Assembly (NCBI GenBank): GCA_964584255.1
Contig: CAZOZM010000008.1
Coordinates: 1 to 64,000, forward strand
Reading direction: 5' to 3'
DNA from: UBA3775 sp964584255
Lineage (GTDB): Bacteria; Bacillota; Clostridia; Lachnospirales; Lachnospiraceae
DNA: 64,000 nucleotides
Made by a program: the position numbers and the translations under genes
The notes under the pieces: generated by a model
Databases searched by the model: none
The model's input: the letters and a program-made list of their open reading frames with translations, nothing else
Told to the model about the DNA's origin: nothing
In this document: positions 52,229 to 61,632 of the stretch, in pieces
Numbering within the stretch: position 1 is the first letter of the stretch
Layout of the letters: each line of letters begins with the position of its first letter

Positions 52229-52355
52229 GTAAACAGACCAAGGAAAAACGCCGGACTCTTTAAAATTATGCGTTAAAGCACAAAATCAACCGAAAAGGCG
52301 GTTTTAGTTCTAAAAAACCGTGGGCTTAGACGGTTCTGTTTGTAGGTTTTGACAG

Positions 52356-52385
52356 TTGACAAAGAAGTGTACTTTATAATATGAT
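52356..52385 (+). promoter_or_regulatory. Probable promoter and leader of ileS
   Basis: TTGACA (52356-52361) with TATGAT (52380-52385) 18 bases away; a TATAAT at 52375-52380 lies only 13 bases away. The 460-base gap before ileS also holds a hairpin AGCAGG...CCTGCTTTT (about 52400-52438) and ATGTT...AACAT (about 52441-52470). No T-box consensus (NNTGGNACCGCG) was found. Confidence 0.5.
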
Positions 52386-52586
52386 AGCAAATGGGGTATA
52401 GCAGGTTTCGCTCATTTTTTTGGTCGAGCCCTGCTTTTGTGATGTTCTAAAGGCATATTTATGCAACATTAAAAACGGAAACCGATAAAGTGATTCCGGA
52501 TGCCCGGCGAACGGATTATATTAATTTTATTCAATCAGTAAATTCAGGAGCTTTAGAAATTAAAGCATTCCGATTGGGAGGTATAT

Positions 52587-55500
52587 ATGTACAACAAAGT
52601 TGATACGAATATGAATTTCGTAGAGCGTGAAAAGGCAGTCGAGAAATTTTGGAAAGAAAACAAAATTTTCGAAAAGTCGATGGATTCCAGAAAAGAGGGA
52701 CCGACATATACTTTTTATGACGGACCGCCTACGGCAAACGGAAAACCACACATCGGACACGTTCTTACAAGAGTAATCAAGGATATGATTCCAAGATACC
52801 GTACAATGAAGGGATATTATGTTCCAAGAAAGGCCGGCTGGGATACACACGGTCTTCCTGTTGAGCTTGAAGTTGAGAAGCTTCTCGGCCTTGACGGAAA
52901 GGAACAGATTGAAGAGTATGGTATGGATCCTTTTATCCGTAAATGTAAGGAATCCGTTTGGAAATACAAAGGTATGTGGGAAGATTTCTCCGGAACCGTT
53001 GGTTTCTGGGCTGACATGGACGATCCTTATGTAACATATCATGATGACTTTATCGAGTCTGAATGGTGGGCTTTAAAGACAATCTGGGACAAGGGTCTTC
53101 TCTATAGAGGTTTCAAGATAGTTCCTTACTGCCCTCGATGCGGAACACCTCTTTCTTCACATGAGGTTGCACAGGGATATAAGGCCGTTAAGGAAAGATC
53201 TGCCGTTGTGCGTTTCAAGGTAATCGGCGAAGATGCATATTTCCTTGCATGGACAACAACGCCATGGACACTTCCGTCTAACGTTGCACTCTGCGTAAAT
53301 CCGGAAGACACTTACTGTAAGGTTAAGGCGGCTGACGGTTACACATATTATATGGCAGAAGCTCTGCTTGATAAGGTTCTGGGACCACTCGGAAGCGAAG
53401 AAGTAAAGGCTTATGAAGTTTTAGAGACATATAAAGGCTCAGAACTTGAAAATAAAGAATACGAACCTCTCTATGCATGCTCAAAAGAAAGAGCGGATGC
53501 ACAGAACAAAAAGGGATTCTATATTGTATGTGACAGCTATGTTACAATGACAGACGGTACAGGTATCGTACATATTGCTCCTGCATTCGGTGAAGACGAT
53601 GCAAATGTAGGACGTAAGTATGATCTTCCTTTCGTACAGTTCGTTGACGGCAAGGGTGATCTTACACCGGAAACACCTTTCGCGGGTCTCTTCGTAAAGG
53701 ATGCCGATCCGGAGGTTCTTAAGGACCTTGACGGAAGAGGACTTCTTTTTGATGCTCCTAAGTTTGAGCATGATTACCCATTCTGCTGGAGATGTGATAC
53801 TCCGCTTATCTACTATGCAAGAGAATCCTGGTTCATCAAGATGACGGCAGTAAGGGATGATCTTGTAAGAAACAACAAGACCGTAAATTGGATTCCTTCT
53901 TCAATCGGTGAAGGAAGATTCGGAAACTGGCTTGAAAATATTCAGGATTGGGGTATTTCCCGTAACCGTTACTGGGGTACACCGCTTAACATCTGGCAGT
54001 GCGAATGCGGCGAGATGATGTCAATCGGATCAAGGGAAGAACTTGCGGAAAAGAGCGGAAATCCTGAAAATGCGAAGGTTGAGCTTCACAGACCATACAT
54101 CGACGAGGTTACGATTCCTTGTCCTAAGTGCGGAAAGCAGATGCACAGAGTACCTGAAGTTATTGACTGCTGGTTCGACAGTGGTGCAATGCCGTTCGCA
54201 CAGCATCATTATCCGTTTGAAAACAAGGAACTCTTTGAAAGTCAGTTCCCTGCCCAGTTTATTTCAGAGGCGGTTGACCAGACAAGAGGATGGTTCTACT
54301 CACTTATGGCAGAATCAACAATCCTTTTCAATAAAGCACCTTATGAAAACGTAATCGTTCTCGGACTCGTTCTTGATGAAAAGGGTCAGAAGATGAGTAA
54401 ATCCAAGGGTAATGCGGTTGATCCGTTTGAAGCCCTCAAGACTCTCGGCGCAGATGCCATCAGATGGTATTTCTACATTAATTCCGCACCATGGCTTCCA
54501 AACAGATTCCATGACAAGGCGGTTGTCGAGGGACAGAGAAAATTCATGGGTACTCTTTGGAATACTTATGCATTTTTCGTACTTTATGCGAATATTGATA
54601 ATTTTGATGCAACGGCATATAAGCTTGAATATGATAAGCTTACTGTAATGGATAAGTGGCTTCTTTCAAAGCTTAATACCGTAGTAAAGACGGTAGATGA
54701 AAATCTGAATTCATATATGATTCCGGAGGCAGCAAGAGCTCTTGACGACTTCGTAGACGAAATGAGTAACTGGTATGTTCGCCGCTGTCGTGAGAGATTC
54801 TGGGCAAAGGGTATGGAGCAGGATAAGATTAATGCCTACATGACCCTTTATACGGCGCTTGTTACAATAGCAAAGACGGCAGCACCAATGATTCCGTTCA
54901 TGACGGAGGATATTTACCGTAACCTTGTCTGCAGTATAGATAAAAATGCACCGGAAAGCGTTCATCTCTGCGACTTCCCATCAGTGAATGAGGAATGGAT
55001 AGACAAGGAACTTGAAGTGAGCATGGAAGAAGTTGTTGAAGTTGTTGTTCTCGGCCGTGCATGCCGTAATGCAGCAAATATTAAACAGCGTCAGCCAATC
55101 GCAAATATGTATGTTAAGAGCGGTAAGCAGCTTGATGATTTCTATATTGAAATTATTGAAGATGAGCTTAACGTTAAGAAGGTTATTTTCAGCGAGGATG
55201 TAAGTGCGTTCACAAGCTACAGCTTTAAGCCGCAGCTTCGTACGCTCGGAAAGAGATTCGGCAAGAACATTGGTGCCGTTAAAGAAATCCTTGCAAATAT
55301 GGACAGTGCAAAGGCTATGGAAGAACTTAACGGTACGGATATGGTTACCATAGTTCTCGATGGTGTGGAAGAGAAGATTGCCAGGGAGGATCTTCTCATA
55401 GAAGCAGCCCGTAAAGAGGGTTACGTTTCTTCCGCTGACAAGGGGGTTACCGTTGTACTTGACACAAATCTGACGGATGAACTTATTGAGGAAGGCTTTG

Positions 55501-55736
55501 TAAGAGAAGCAATCTCAAAGATTCAGACAATGCGTAAGGATGCCGGTTTTGAAGTAATGGATAAGATTTCGGTCAGCTTCACGGGAAATGAAAAGATCGA
55601 AGAGATTATCAGGAAAAACGAGGAATTCGTTAAGCGCGTAGTAATGGCAGATCGTATCGTGTATGACAGTGCAGAAGATTTCAGCAAAGAATGGTCACTC
55701 AATGGTGAGAATGTAACCATTGGTGTCCGCAGGTAA
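52587..55736 (+). CDS. ileS: Isoleucyl-tRNA synthetase, long eukaryotic-like type
   Basis: A 1049-residue class I synthetase with the HIGH motif in GKPHIGHVL, the signature sequence YDGPPTANG, CP1 editing domain (TTTPWTLPSNVALCVNP), KMSKS in KGQKMSKSKGN and an anticodon domain. It is longer than the usual 920-940 residues of the common bacterial type and resembles the IleS2 branch, which in other bacteria is naturally mupirocin-insensitive. Strong start site TTGGGAGGTATAT. Confidence 0.96.
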   Translation: MYNKVDTNMNFVEREKAVEKFWKENKIFEKSMDSRKEGPTYTFYDGPPTANGKPHIGHVLTRVIKDMIPRYRTMKGYYVPRKAGWDTHGLPVELEVEKLLGLDGKEQIEEYGMDPFIRKCKESVWKYKGMWEDFSGTVGFWADMDDPYVTYHDDFIESEWWALKTIWDKGLLYRGFKIVPYCPRCGTPLSSHEVAQGYKAVKERSAVVRFKVIGEDAYFLAWTTTPWTLPSNVALCVNPEDTYCKVKAADGYTYYMAEALLDKVLGPLGSEEVKAYEVLETYKGSELENKEYEPLYACSKERADAQNKKGFYIVCDSYVTMTDGTGIVHIAPAFGEDDANVGRKYDLPFVQFVDGKGDLTPETPFAGLFVKDADPEVLKDLDGRGLLFDAPKFEHDYPFCWRCDTPLIYYARESWFIKMTAVRDDLVRNNKTVNWIPSSIGEGRFGNWLENIQDWGISRNRYWGTPLNIWQCECGEMMSIGSREELAEKSGNPENAKVELHRPYIDEVTIPCPKCGKQMHRVPEVIDCWFDSGAMPFAQHHYPFENKELFESQFPAQFISEAVDQTRGWFYSLMAESTILFNKAPYENVIVLGLVLDEKGQKMSKSKGNAVDPFEALKTLGADAIRWYFYINSAPWLPNRFHDKAVVEGQRKFMGTLWNTYAFFVLYANIDNFDATAYKLEYDKLTVMDKWLLSKLNTVVKTVDENLNSYMIPEAARALDDFVDEMSNWYVRRCRERFWAKGMEQDKINAYMTLYTALVTIAKTAAPMIPFMTEDIYRNLVCSIDKNAPESVHLCDFPSVNEEWIDKELEVSMEEVVEVVVLGRACRNAANIKQRQPIANMYVKSGKQLDDFYIEIIEDELNVKKVIFSEDVSAFTSYSFKPQLRTLGKRFGKNIGAVKEILANMDSAKAMEELNGTDMVTIVLDGVEEKIAREDLLIEAARKEGYVSSADKGVTVVLDTNLTDELIEEGFVREAISKIQTMRKDAGFEVMDKISVSFTGNEKIEEIIRKNEEFVKRVVMADRIVYDSAEDFSKEWSLNGENVTIGVRR

Positions 55737-55760
55737 GTCAGAGACAGAATGGAGGATTTT

Positions 55761-58217
55761 ATGCAGATTAACAAAAAGGAGTTCAAGAAGAATGTTCAGG
55801 ACTATCTTAAGACATTCTATCGCAGAACAGTAGAGGATGCATCACAGCAGCAGTTGTACCAGGCAGTGGCATATGCCGTTAAGGATTATATCGTAGATGA
55901 CTGGGCTGCAACACAGAAGGCTATTGAAGAGAAGGATGCCAAGACAGTTTATTATCTTTCAATGGAATTCCTTATGGGACGTGCATTGGGAAATAACATC
56001 ATCAACCTTAAGGCAAACAAGGATATCAAAAAGGCACTTGCTGAACTTGGTATCGACTTAGAGAATATTGAGGAACAGGAGCCGGATCCTGCACTTGGAA
56101 ACGGTGGTCTTGGAAGACTTGCAGCATGTTTCCTTGATTCTCTTGCAACACTCGGTTATCCGGCATACGGATGCGGCGTACGTTATAAATACGGTATGTT
56201 CAAGCAGGGAATCGTTGACGGTTTCCAGGTTGAAATGCCTGATGAATGGCTTAAGGACGGAAATCCGTTCGAAATTAAGCGTTCTGAGTATGCCTGCGAA
56301 GTTAAGTTTGGCGGATATGTACGTTATACAAAGGATGAGAACGGCAGAGAGCATTTCACACAGGAAAACTATCAGTCAGTCCGCGCAATCCCATATGATT
56401 ATCCTGTAGTAGGATATGGCAACCATGTTGTTAATACACTTCGTATCTGGGATGCGGAAGCCATTGTTGATTTCAACCTTGCTGAGTTTGACAAGGGTGA
56501 TTATCACAAGGCTGTTGAACAGCAGAACCTTGCACATACAATTTGTGAAGTTCTTTATCCAAATGACAACCATTATGCAGGTAAGGAATTAAGACTTAAA
56601 CAGCAGTATTTCTTTGTATCGGCATCAATTCAGAGAGCTGTTGCAAAGTATATGGAAACACATGATGACATCCGCAAGCTTCATGAAAAGGTTTGCTTCC
56701 AGTTAAATGATACACATCCAACCGTTACGGTTCCTGAACTTATGAGAATCCTTATGGATGAGTACTACTTAAGCTGGGATGAGGCATGGGAAGTTACAAA
56801 CAAGTGTTGTGCTTATACTAACCATACAATCATGGCAGAGGCTCTTGAAAAGTGGCCATTAGAGCTTTTCTCAAGACTTCTTCCTCGTATTTACCAGATC
56901 GTAGAAGAAATCAACCGTCGTTTCATTATCCTCCTTCAGGATAAGTATCCGGGAGATTATTCCAAGATTGAAAAGATGGCTATCATCATGGATGGTCAGG
57001 TTAAGATGGCAAACCTTGCAATCGTTGCAGGTTTCAGCGTAAACGGTGTTGCAAAACTTCATACTGAAATCCTCAAGAACGAACAGCTTAAGGATTTCTA
57101 TCAGTTATGGCCTGAAAAATTCAATAATAAGACAAACGGTATCACACAGAGAAGATTCCTTGCACACGGAAATCCTCTCCTTGCAGACTGGATTACTTCT
57201 AAGATTGGCGATGAATGGATTACAAAGCTTGATCACATGAAGGAACTCAGTGTTTATATTGATGACAAGAAGAGCCAGAAAGAGTTCATGAATATCAAGT
57301 ACCAGAACAAGCTTCGTCTTGCTGAGTATATCAAGGAGCATAACGGAATCGAAGTAGATCCACGCTCAATTTTTGATGTACAGGTTAAGAGACTTCATGA
57401 GTATAAGCGTCAGCTCCTCAACATCATGCATGTAATGTACCTCTATAATCAGCTTAAGGCTAATCCGGACATGGATTTCTATCCAAGAACATTCATCTTC
57501 GGTGCAAAGGCTTCAGCCGGTTACCGTCGTGCAAAGCTTATCATCAAGCTCATCAACTCAGTTGCTGATGTTGTAAACAACGATAAGTCAATTGATAACA
57601 AGATTAAGGTTGTTTTCATTGAAAATTACAGAGTATCAAATGCAGAGTGGATTTTTGCCGCAGCAGATGTTTCAGAGCAGATTTCAACAGCATCCAAGGA
57701 AGCATCCGGTACAGGTAACATGAAGTTCATGCTTAACGGTGCCGTAACTCTCGGTACAATGGACGGAGCAAACGTTGAAATTGTTGAAGAAGTAGGTGCT
57801 GAAAATGCCTTCATCTTCGGACTTTCTTCTGACGAAGTAATCAATTATGAGAACAATGGCGGTTATCAGCCAAGAGAAATCTACAACACTGACAGCGATA
57901 TCCGTCAGGTAATGACACAGATGATTAACGGATTCTACTCATCTGAGGATACAGAGCTCTTCCGTGAGATTTATACATCTCTCCTTGACGGAACATATGA
58001 CAGAGCAGATCAGTACTTCATTCTTAAGGATTTCCGTTCATATGCGGAAGCACAGAAGAGAGTTGAAGAAGCTTATCGTGATGAAGAGCGTTGGGCTAAG
58101 ATGGCAATGACACAGGTTGCACATGTAGGTAAGTTTACTTCTGACCGTACAATTGAAGAATATGTTCGGGATATTTGGAAGCTTGAAAAAGTTGTTGTTA
58201 AGCCTGAGGAAGCATAA
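55761..58217 (+). CDS. glgP: Glycogen/starch/maltodextrin phosphorylase
   Basis: An 818-residue GT35 phosphorylase. Visible: EEQEPDPALGNGGLGRLAACF, QLNDTHPTVTVPELMRIL, and the PLP segment EASGTGNMKFMLNGAVTLGTMDGANVEI with its Lys. It releases glucose-1-phosphate from storage glucans. The ATG after GGAGGATTTT is chosen rather than an in-frame ATG 12 bases upstream. No other glg genes are in the window. Confidence 0.96.
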   Translation: MQINKKEFKKNVQDYLKTFYRRTVEDASQQQLYQAVAYAVKDYIVDDWAATQKAIEEKDAKTVYYLSMEFLMGRALGNNIINLKANKDIKKALAELGIDLENIEEQEPDPALGNGGLGRLAACFLDSLATLGYPAYGCGVRYKYGMFKQGIVDGFQVEMPDEWLKDGNPFEIKRSEYACEVKFGGYVRYTKDENGREHFTQENYQSVRAIPYDYPVVGYGNHVVNTLRIWDAEAIVDFNLAEFDKGDYHKAVEQQNLAHTICEVLYPNDNHYAGKELRLKQQYFFVSASIQRAVAKYMETHDDIRKLHEKVCFQLNDTHPTVTVPELMRILMDEYYLSWDEAWEVTNKCCAYTNHTIMAEALEKWPLELFSRLLPRIYQIVEEINRRFIILLQDKYPGDYSKIEKMAIIMDGQVKMANLAIVAGFSVNGVAKLHTEILKNEQLKDFYQLWPEKFNNKTNGITQRRFLAHGNPLLADWITSKIGDEWITKLDHMKELSVYIDDKKSQKEFMNIKYQNKLRLAEYIKEHNGIEVDPRSIFDVQVKRLHEYKRQLLNIMHVMYLYNQLKANPDMDFYPRTFIFGAKASAGYRRAKLIIKLINSVADVVNNDKSIDNKIKVVFIENYRVSNAEWIFAAADVSEQISTASKEASGTGNMKFMLNGAVTLGTMDGANVEIVEEVGAENAFIFGLSSDEVINYENNGGYQPREIYNTDSDIRQVMTQMINGFYSSEDTELFREIYTSLLDGTYDRADQYFILKDFRSYAEAQKRVEEAYRDEERWAKMAMTQVAHVGKFTSDRTIEEYVRDIWKLEKVVVKPEEA

Positions 58218-58251
58218 TTCCGCAAAAACCGGTTAAGAACATACAATTATA

Positions 58252-58293
58252 AAAGCTCCGGTGGAGTCGAAATAACGGCTTTGCCGGAGCTTT
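58252..58293 (+). terminator. Hairpin after glgP
   Basis: AAAGCTCCGG (58252-58261) pairs with CCGGAGCTTT (58284-58293). No T-tract of more than three follows, so termination may be partial. Confidence 0.6.
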
Positions 58294-58401
58294 ATATGTT
58301 TGGAAGAATCCGCAAAGATACCGGCGGTTTATATCCACTATAAGAAGTATAAACGGGTTAATAATATAACAAGAGAAGAAAAACAAAAAGCGGGGTTTAA
58401 T

Positions 58402-58788
58402 ATGTCTGAAAAAGTGATGATGACTCACGAAGAAATGCATAAAGCAGGGATTGAACATGTCCATGAGCATACGGAAGTTTCCTGTGACGGTAGTGAAACC
58501 GTGAAGGGGCATGTCCATGCACATACACATTCACATACGCAGACAAAGGCAGTTCTAAACCGTATGTCAAAAATAATCGGTCATATGGAACATGTAAAGG
58601 GCATGGTTGAGGACGGAAGGGACTGCAGTGAAGTACTTGTACAGCTTGCAGCAGTGAAATCCGCCATAGCCAGTGTGAGTAAGGTGATACTTAAGGATCA
58701 CATTGACCATTGCATGGTAGATGCCGTAATGGAAAATGACATACAGACCATAGAAGAATTAAAAAATGCAATAGATAAATTTTTATAA
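58402..58788 (+). CDS. CsoR/RcnR-family metal-sensing regulator with His-rich N-terminus
   Basis: A 128-residue DUF156 protein. The first 50 residues are His-rich (HVHEHTEVSCDGSE, then HVHAHTHSHTQTK), followed by the helical domain with GRDCSEVLVQL and DHIDHC. The metal-ligand pattern Cys-His-Cys with extra His resembles the nickel sensor InrS as well as CsoR. It is convergent with cbiMQO, whose leader carries a G-tract site (61385-61396), suggesting Ni/Co control. Metal is inferred. The ATG follows GCGGGGTTTAAT; a longer frame upstream has no ribosome site. Confidence 0.78.
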   Translation: MSEKVMMTHEEMHKAGIEHVHEHTEVSCDGSETVKGHVHAHTHSHTQTKAVLNRMSKIIGHMEHVKGMVEDGRDCSEVLVQLAAVKSAIASVSKVILKDHIDHCMVDAVMENDIQTIEELKNAIDKFL

Positions 58789-58796
58789 TGCAGAGG

Positions 58797-59549
58797 TTAT
58801 AGGCCGCATCTGCTGAATGATAAGGGGAGTTCCAGGGAGTTATTCTCGAGGAGCTCCTTATTTTTTAATATGTCCTCGGAATCACCGTCTGCGACAAGAC
58901 GGCCGTCAGAAATAAGGATTACCCTTTTACAGGTTTCATAGATGAAATCGAGGTCATGGGAGGCGATTATCATTGATTGAGAAAGAGAATTTACGATTCG
59001 TATCAGATTTCGTCGATTTTTTGGGTCGAGAGCGGCGGAGGGCTCATCCATCAGAATAAGTTCCGGTTCCATTGACAGGATGGTTGAAATTGCCGCAAGT
59101 TTTTTCTCGCCTCCGGAAAGCTGCATGACATGCCGTTTGGCGAGGTGAGAAATGCCGGTTGTCTCAAGGGCACATAGGGTAAGCTTTTCAACCTCATTCG
59201 GAGAAAACTTCATGCAGGAAGGTCCGAAAGCCACATCTTCGTAGACGGAGGCCGTAAAAAGCTGATTTTCGGAGTCCTGAAAAACATAGCCGGTTTTTTT
59301 CCTTATTTCTTTCAGGTTCTTTTTCTGTAACGGAAGGTCGAAAATCCTTATGCTGTCTGAATTTGGAAGGGAATCCGATGAGGGAAGGATTCCTACCAGG
59401 AGTTTAAGAAGTGTGGATTTTCCCGCACCGTTTGCACCTATAAGCCCGAGATGTTCACCTCTGTCGAGTGAAAAACTGATGTCATCGAGAATTATATTGC
59501 CGCCGGGATAGGAATAAGCCGGATTTTTTATTTCAACAACAGGATTCAT
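58797..59549 (-). CDS. cbiO: ECF transporter ATP-binding protein CbiO
   Basis: A 250-residue ABC ATPase: Walker A GANGAGKST, Q-loop YVFQDSENQLF, signature LSGGEKKLAAI, Walker B LILMDEPSAALDP and ASHDLDF. It powers uptake of Ni or Co with CbiM and CbiQ. Start overlaps the CbiQ stop by four bases. Last gene of the minus-strand operon cbiM-Q-O. Confidence 0.93.
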   Translation of the reverse strand: MNPVVEIKNPAYSYPGGNIILDDISFSLDRGEHLGLIGANGAGKSTLLKLLVGILPSSDSLPNSDSIRIFDLPLQKKNLKEIRKKTGYVFQDSENQLFTASVYEDVAFGPSCMKFSPNEVEKLTLCALETTGISHLAKRHVMQLSGGEKKLAAISTILSMEPELILMDEPSAALDPKNRRNLIRIVNSLSQSMIIASHDLDFIYETCKRVILISDGRLVADGDSEDILKNKELLENNSLELPLSFSRCGL

Positions 59550-60322
59550 AAAAACTGCACCTTTCTGAATATGATTATAAGAACGAGAGAGAGGATCAGA
59601 AAAACATAGTCCGATTTTTTCGGATAAACTTTTTTCTGAAAGTAGTTATCGCCGTCGAAACCGCGAAGACACATGCTTTGATGAATCTCAGCCGCGCGGT
59701 CCATGCTTCGTAGAAGCAGATTCCCCACGAAGGAGCCCCAAAAAGCAATGCTGATTCCCTTTTGACCGCCTGAACGGAGTCTGTAAGAGGAAAAGAGGGC
59801 GGAAGTTTCTTTCATGAGAAGGCTGATATATCTGTATGTAAGTAAAAAAACGGTTACGGGCAGTGTCGGAACGTGGAGTCTTCGCAATGCAAAGCAGAGG
59901 CTGTCAATTCCGGTGGAGGCTATCAGTATGTACCCGGCCAAAACGGCAAGAATGCCTTTCATTATGAGAGTCAGAAAAGAAATCATGCCTTCGGTTATGG
60001 GGATACCGCAAAGAGAGCCGGCCATATTGCGTTCGAGGAAGGGATTCGCTATGCCCATGATAAGAATAAGGGGTAAAATGCGTCGCAGACGACGGAACGC
60101 ATGACGATAGGACAGATCTCCGATTCCAAACATGATAATCGGATAAACCGACATCAAAAGAAGTCTTGTGACATCATGTTTATCACAGGTCATTACTGCC
60201 ACGAGATAGAAAACGGTAATAATCAGTTTAAAAAGGGGATACCTTTCATTAAGCATGGTATCCCTTTGTGAAATCTGTTCTAAAGAGTTAAATTCGCTGA
60301 TTGGATTATTTTGGTTGCTCAT
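59546..60322 (-). CDS. cbiQ: ECF transporter transmembrane protein CbiQ
   Basis: A 258-residue transmembrane coupling protein with about five helices (IITVFYLVAVMTC, LLLMSVYPIIMFGIGD, LTLIMKGILAVLAGYILIAST). Coupling helix motif AEIHQSMCLRGFDG contains the A/SRG-type CbiO contact. The ATG after AAAGAGGATTCAT, inside the end of cbiM, is chosen over the longer frame. Confidence 0.88.
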   Translation of the reverse strand: MSNQNNPISEFNSLEQISQRDTMLNERYPLFKLIITVFYLVAVMTCDKHDVTRLLLMSVYPIIMFGIGDLSYRHAFRRLRRILPLILIMGIANPFLERNMAGSLCGIPITEGMISFLTLIMKGILAVLAGYILIASTGIDSLCFALRRLHVPTLPVTVFLLTYRYISLLMKETSALFSSYRLRSGGQKGISIAFWGSFVGNLLLRSMDRAAEIHQSMCLRGFDGDNYFQKKVYPKKSDYVFLILSLVLIIIFRKVQFL

Positions 60323-61322
60323 ATGAATCCTCTTTTTTTCTGAGTCCGAGGTGGCGCAGCAGCCTGCAGATAAGCATAAAGCAGGCAAGAATGATTACGC
60401 AGCCGACTATACCGGACATTATCGTGCCGGCAATTTCACCGGCTCCGGCAAGTGAGTAATCCGGAAGCAGGGATGTCTTTTCTTGAACGGATGCAAAGAA
60501 TTGCTGAAGTTTTCCGCCGGATTTAAGCTCATCGGTTCCCATAACTTTTTCAAGTGACCATTCAAGACCATCGGGATGAGAAGATGCAAGAAGTGAAATG
60601 CCGCCGCCGATTACAAGCGCGGTTGCGGCAAGAACCGTAAGCATCTCTCTGAATGAAAACCTGTTTTGGGAATCAGAGGAAGAACTGCTCCAGAGCAGAG
60701 ACGGTCTTTTTTCATATATAAAACAGAGGACGGCCGCGGTAATCAGTCCCTCAATCAGTCCGATTATGAGATGTATCGGCTGCATGAATGACAGAAATAC
60801 ACGGAAAGGAAGGGAAGTTATTCCTGAGAGAAGAGTTTCAAGCACGACCGAAAAAGAACCGAGCTGGAGCGAAATTATGCATCCCAGCACGGAAGCGGCG
60901 GTGATCCTTCCTTTGTTCATGCGCTTACCGGTCAGAGGTTTCCAAATAAGAAAGGCTCCGACAAAGCAACCGTAAAAAGCCATGTTCCAGATGTTCGCGC
61001 CGAGAGCCATCAGACCTCCGTCGGCAAAAAGCAGACACTGAATGAACAGTATTCCAATCATGGTTATAAAGCCGGCATAGGGACCGAGTACGGCTGAAGC
61101 GAGCATGCCGCCGCAAAGATGACCGGAAGAACCGGTTCCTGGAATTGTAAAATTTACCATTTGGGCAGCGAAAATAAACGCACCCATGACACCCATTGTT
61201 GGGATTTTGGATATATCATCATCATTTTTCAGTTTTCTGACGGAGCAGGCGGCTGCGATACCTGAAGCGGTATACATAACTGCGGCAACCGCAGGTGCCG
61301 TCAGGGCGTCTGACATATGCAT
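60306..61322 (-). CDS. cbiM: CbiM with C-terminal CbiN/PDGLE-like domain (Co/Ni transport)
   Basis: A 338-residue membrane protein. MHMSDA at the N-terminus places His2 for metal binding, as in CbiM/NikM. GSSGHLCGGMLASAVLGP and GLMALGANIWNMAFYG are CbiM signatures. After residue about 225, SSHPDGLEWS plus another helix form the PDGLE/CbiN-like domain, so CbiM and CbiN functions are joined. Substrate, nickel or cobalt, is not determined. No B12 riboswitch is present upstream. Confidence 0.9.
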   Translation of the reverse strand: MHMSDALTAPAVAAVMYTASGIAAACSVRKLKNDDDISKIPTMGVMGAFIFAAQMVNFTIPGTGSSGHLCGGMLASAVLGPYAGFITMIGILFIQCLLFADGGLMALGANIWNMAFYGCFVGAFLIWKPLTGKRMNKGRITAASVLGCIISLQLGSFSVVLETLLSGITSLPFRVFLSFMQPIHLIIGLIEGLITAAVLCFIYEKRPSLLWSSSSSDSQNRFSFREMLTVLAATALVIGGGISLLASSHPDGLEWSLEKVMGTDELKSGGKLQQFFASVQEKTSLLPDYSLAGAGEIAGTIMSGIVGCVIILACFMLICRLLRHLGLRKKEDSYEQPK

Positions 61323-61400
61323 AAGTGTACCTCCGATAGCAATCTTTCCGGGTCATGCTAGCAGAATCGGAAAGTCTCCGCAAGCCCCCAGGGGGGTTGA
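61323..61400 (-). promoter_or_regulatory. cbiM leader: G-tract operator and two competing stems
   Basis: CCCCC-A-GGGGGG at 61385-61396 resembles the G/C-tract sites of RcnR/InrS-type repressors. Closer to the gene, plus-strand 61344-61350 can pair with 61368-61374 (CTTTCCG with CGGAAAG), while 61332-61337 can pair with 61366-61371; the two stems share bases and cannot both form. The second includes part of the GGAGG ribosome site of cbiM (61330-61334). Confidence 0.55.
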
Positions 61401-61445
61401 AAAAAAGCCGGTTTTGTCGGAGTTTAGAAAATATTCACAAAATAG

Positions 61446-61488
61446 TTAGCACTCAAACCTTGACAGTGCTAACAACTAGTGATATAAC
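61446..61488 (+). promoter_or_regulatory. CIRCE operator and promoter of groESL
   Basis: TTAGCACTC-N9-CAGTGCTAA (61446-61472) is the CIRCE element bound by HrcA, one mismatch from the perfect repeat. TTGACA (61460-61465) and TATAAC (61483-61488) are 17 bases apart, with the -35 inside CIRCE, so HrcA would block initiation. Confidence 0.95.
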
Positions 61489-61632
61489 TTTGAATGTACA
61501 CAGGAAAAGGGCTTCAAAACTGACAGAGCAGAGGAAAAGGAACAGAACAACCTCACTGTCAGGTTAGAAATCCTAAACAGGTACATATGGCTCAGAAAAC
61601 TAAGCGTGTTTATTATAAGGAGGTTAACGGTT

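Noticed and set aside
52126..52586. T-box leader upstream of ileS
   Set aside because: No T-box consensus NNTGGNACCGCG or specifier stem could be seen in this gap.
61323..61445. Cobalamin riboswitch expected upstream of cbiM
   Set aside because: The B12-box type sequence was not found; the leader is short and instead holds a G-tract site.
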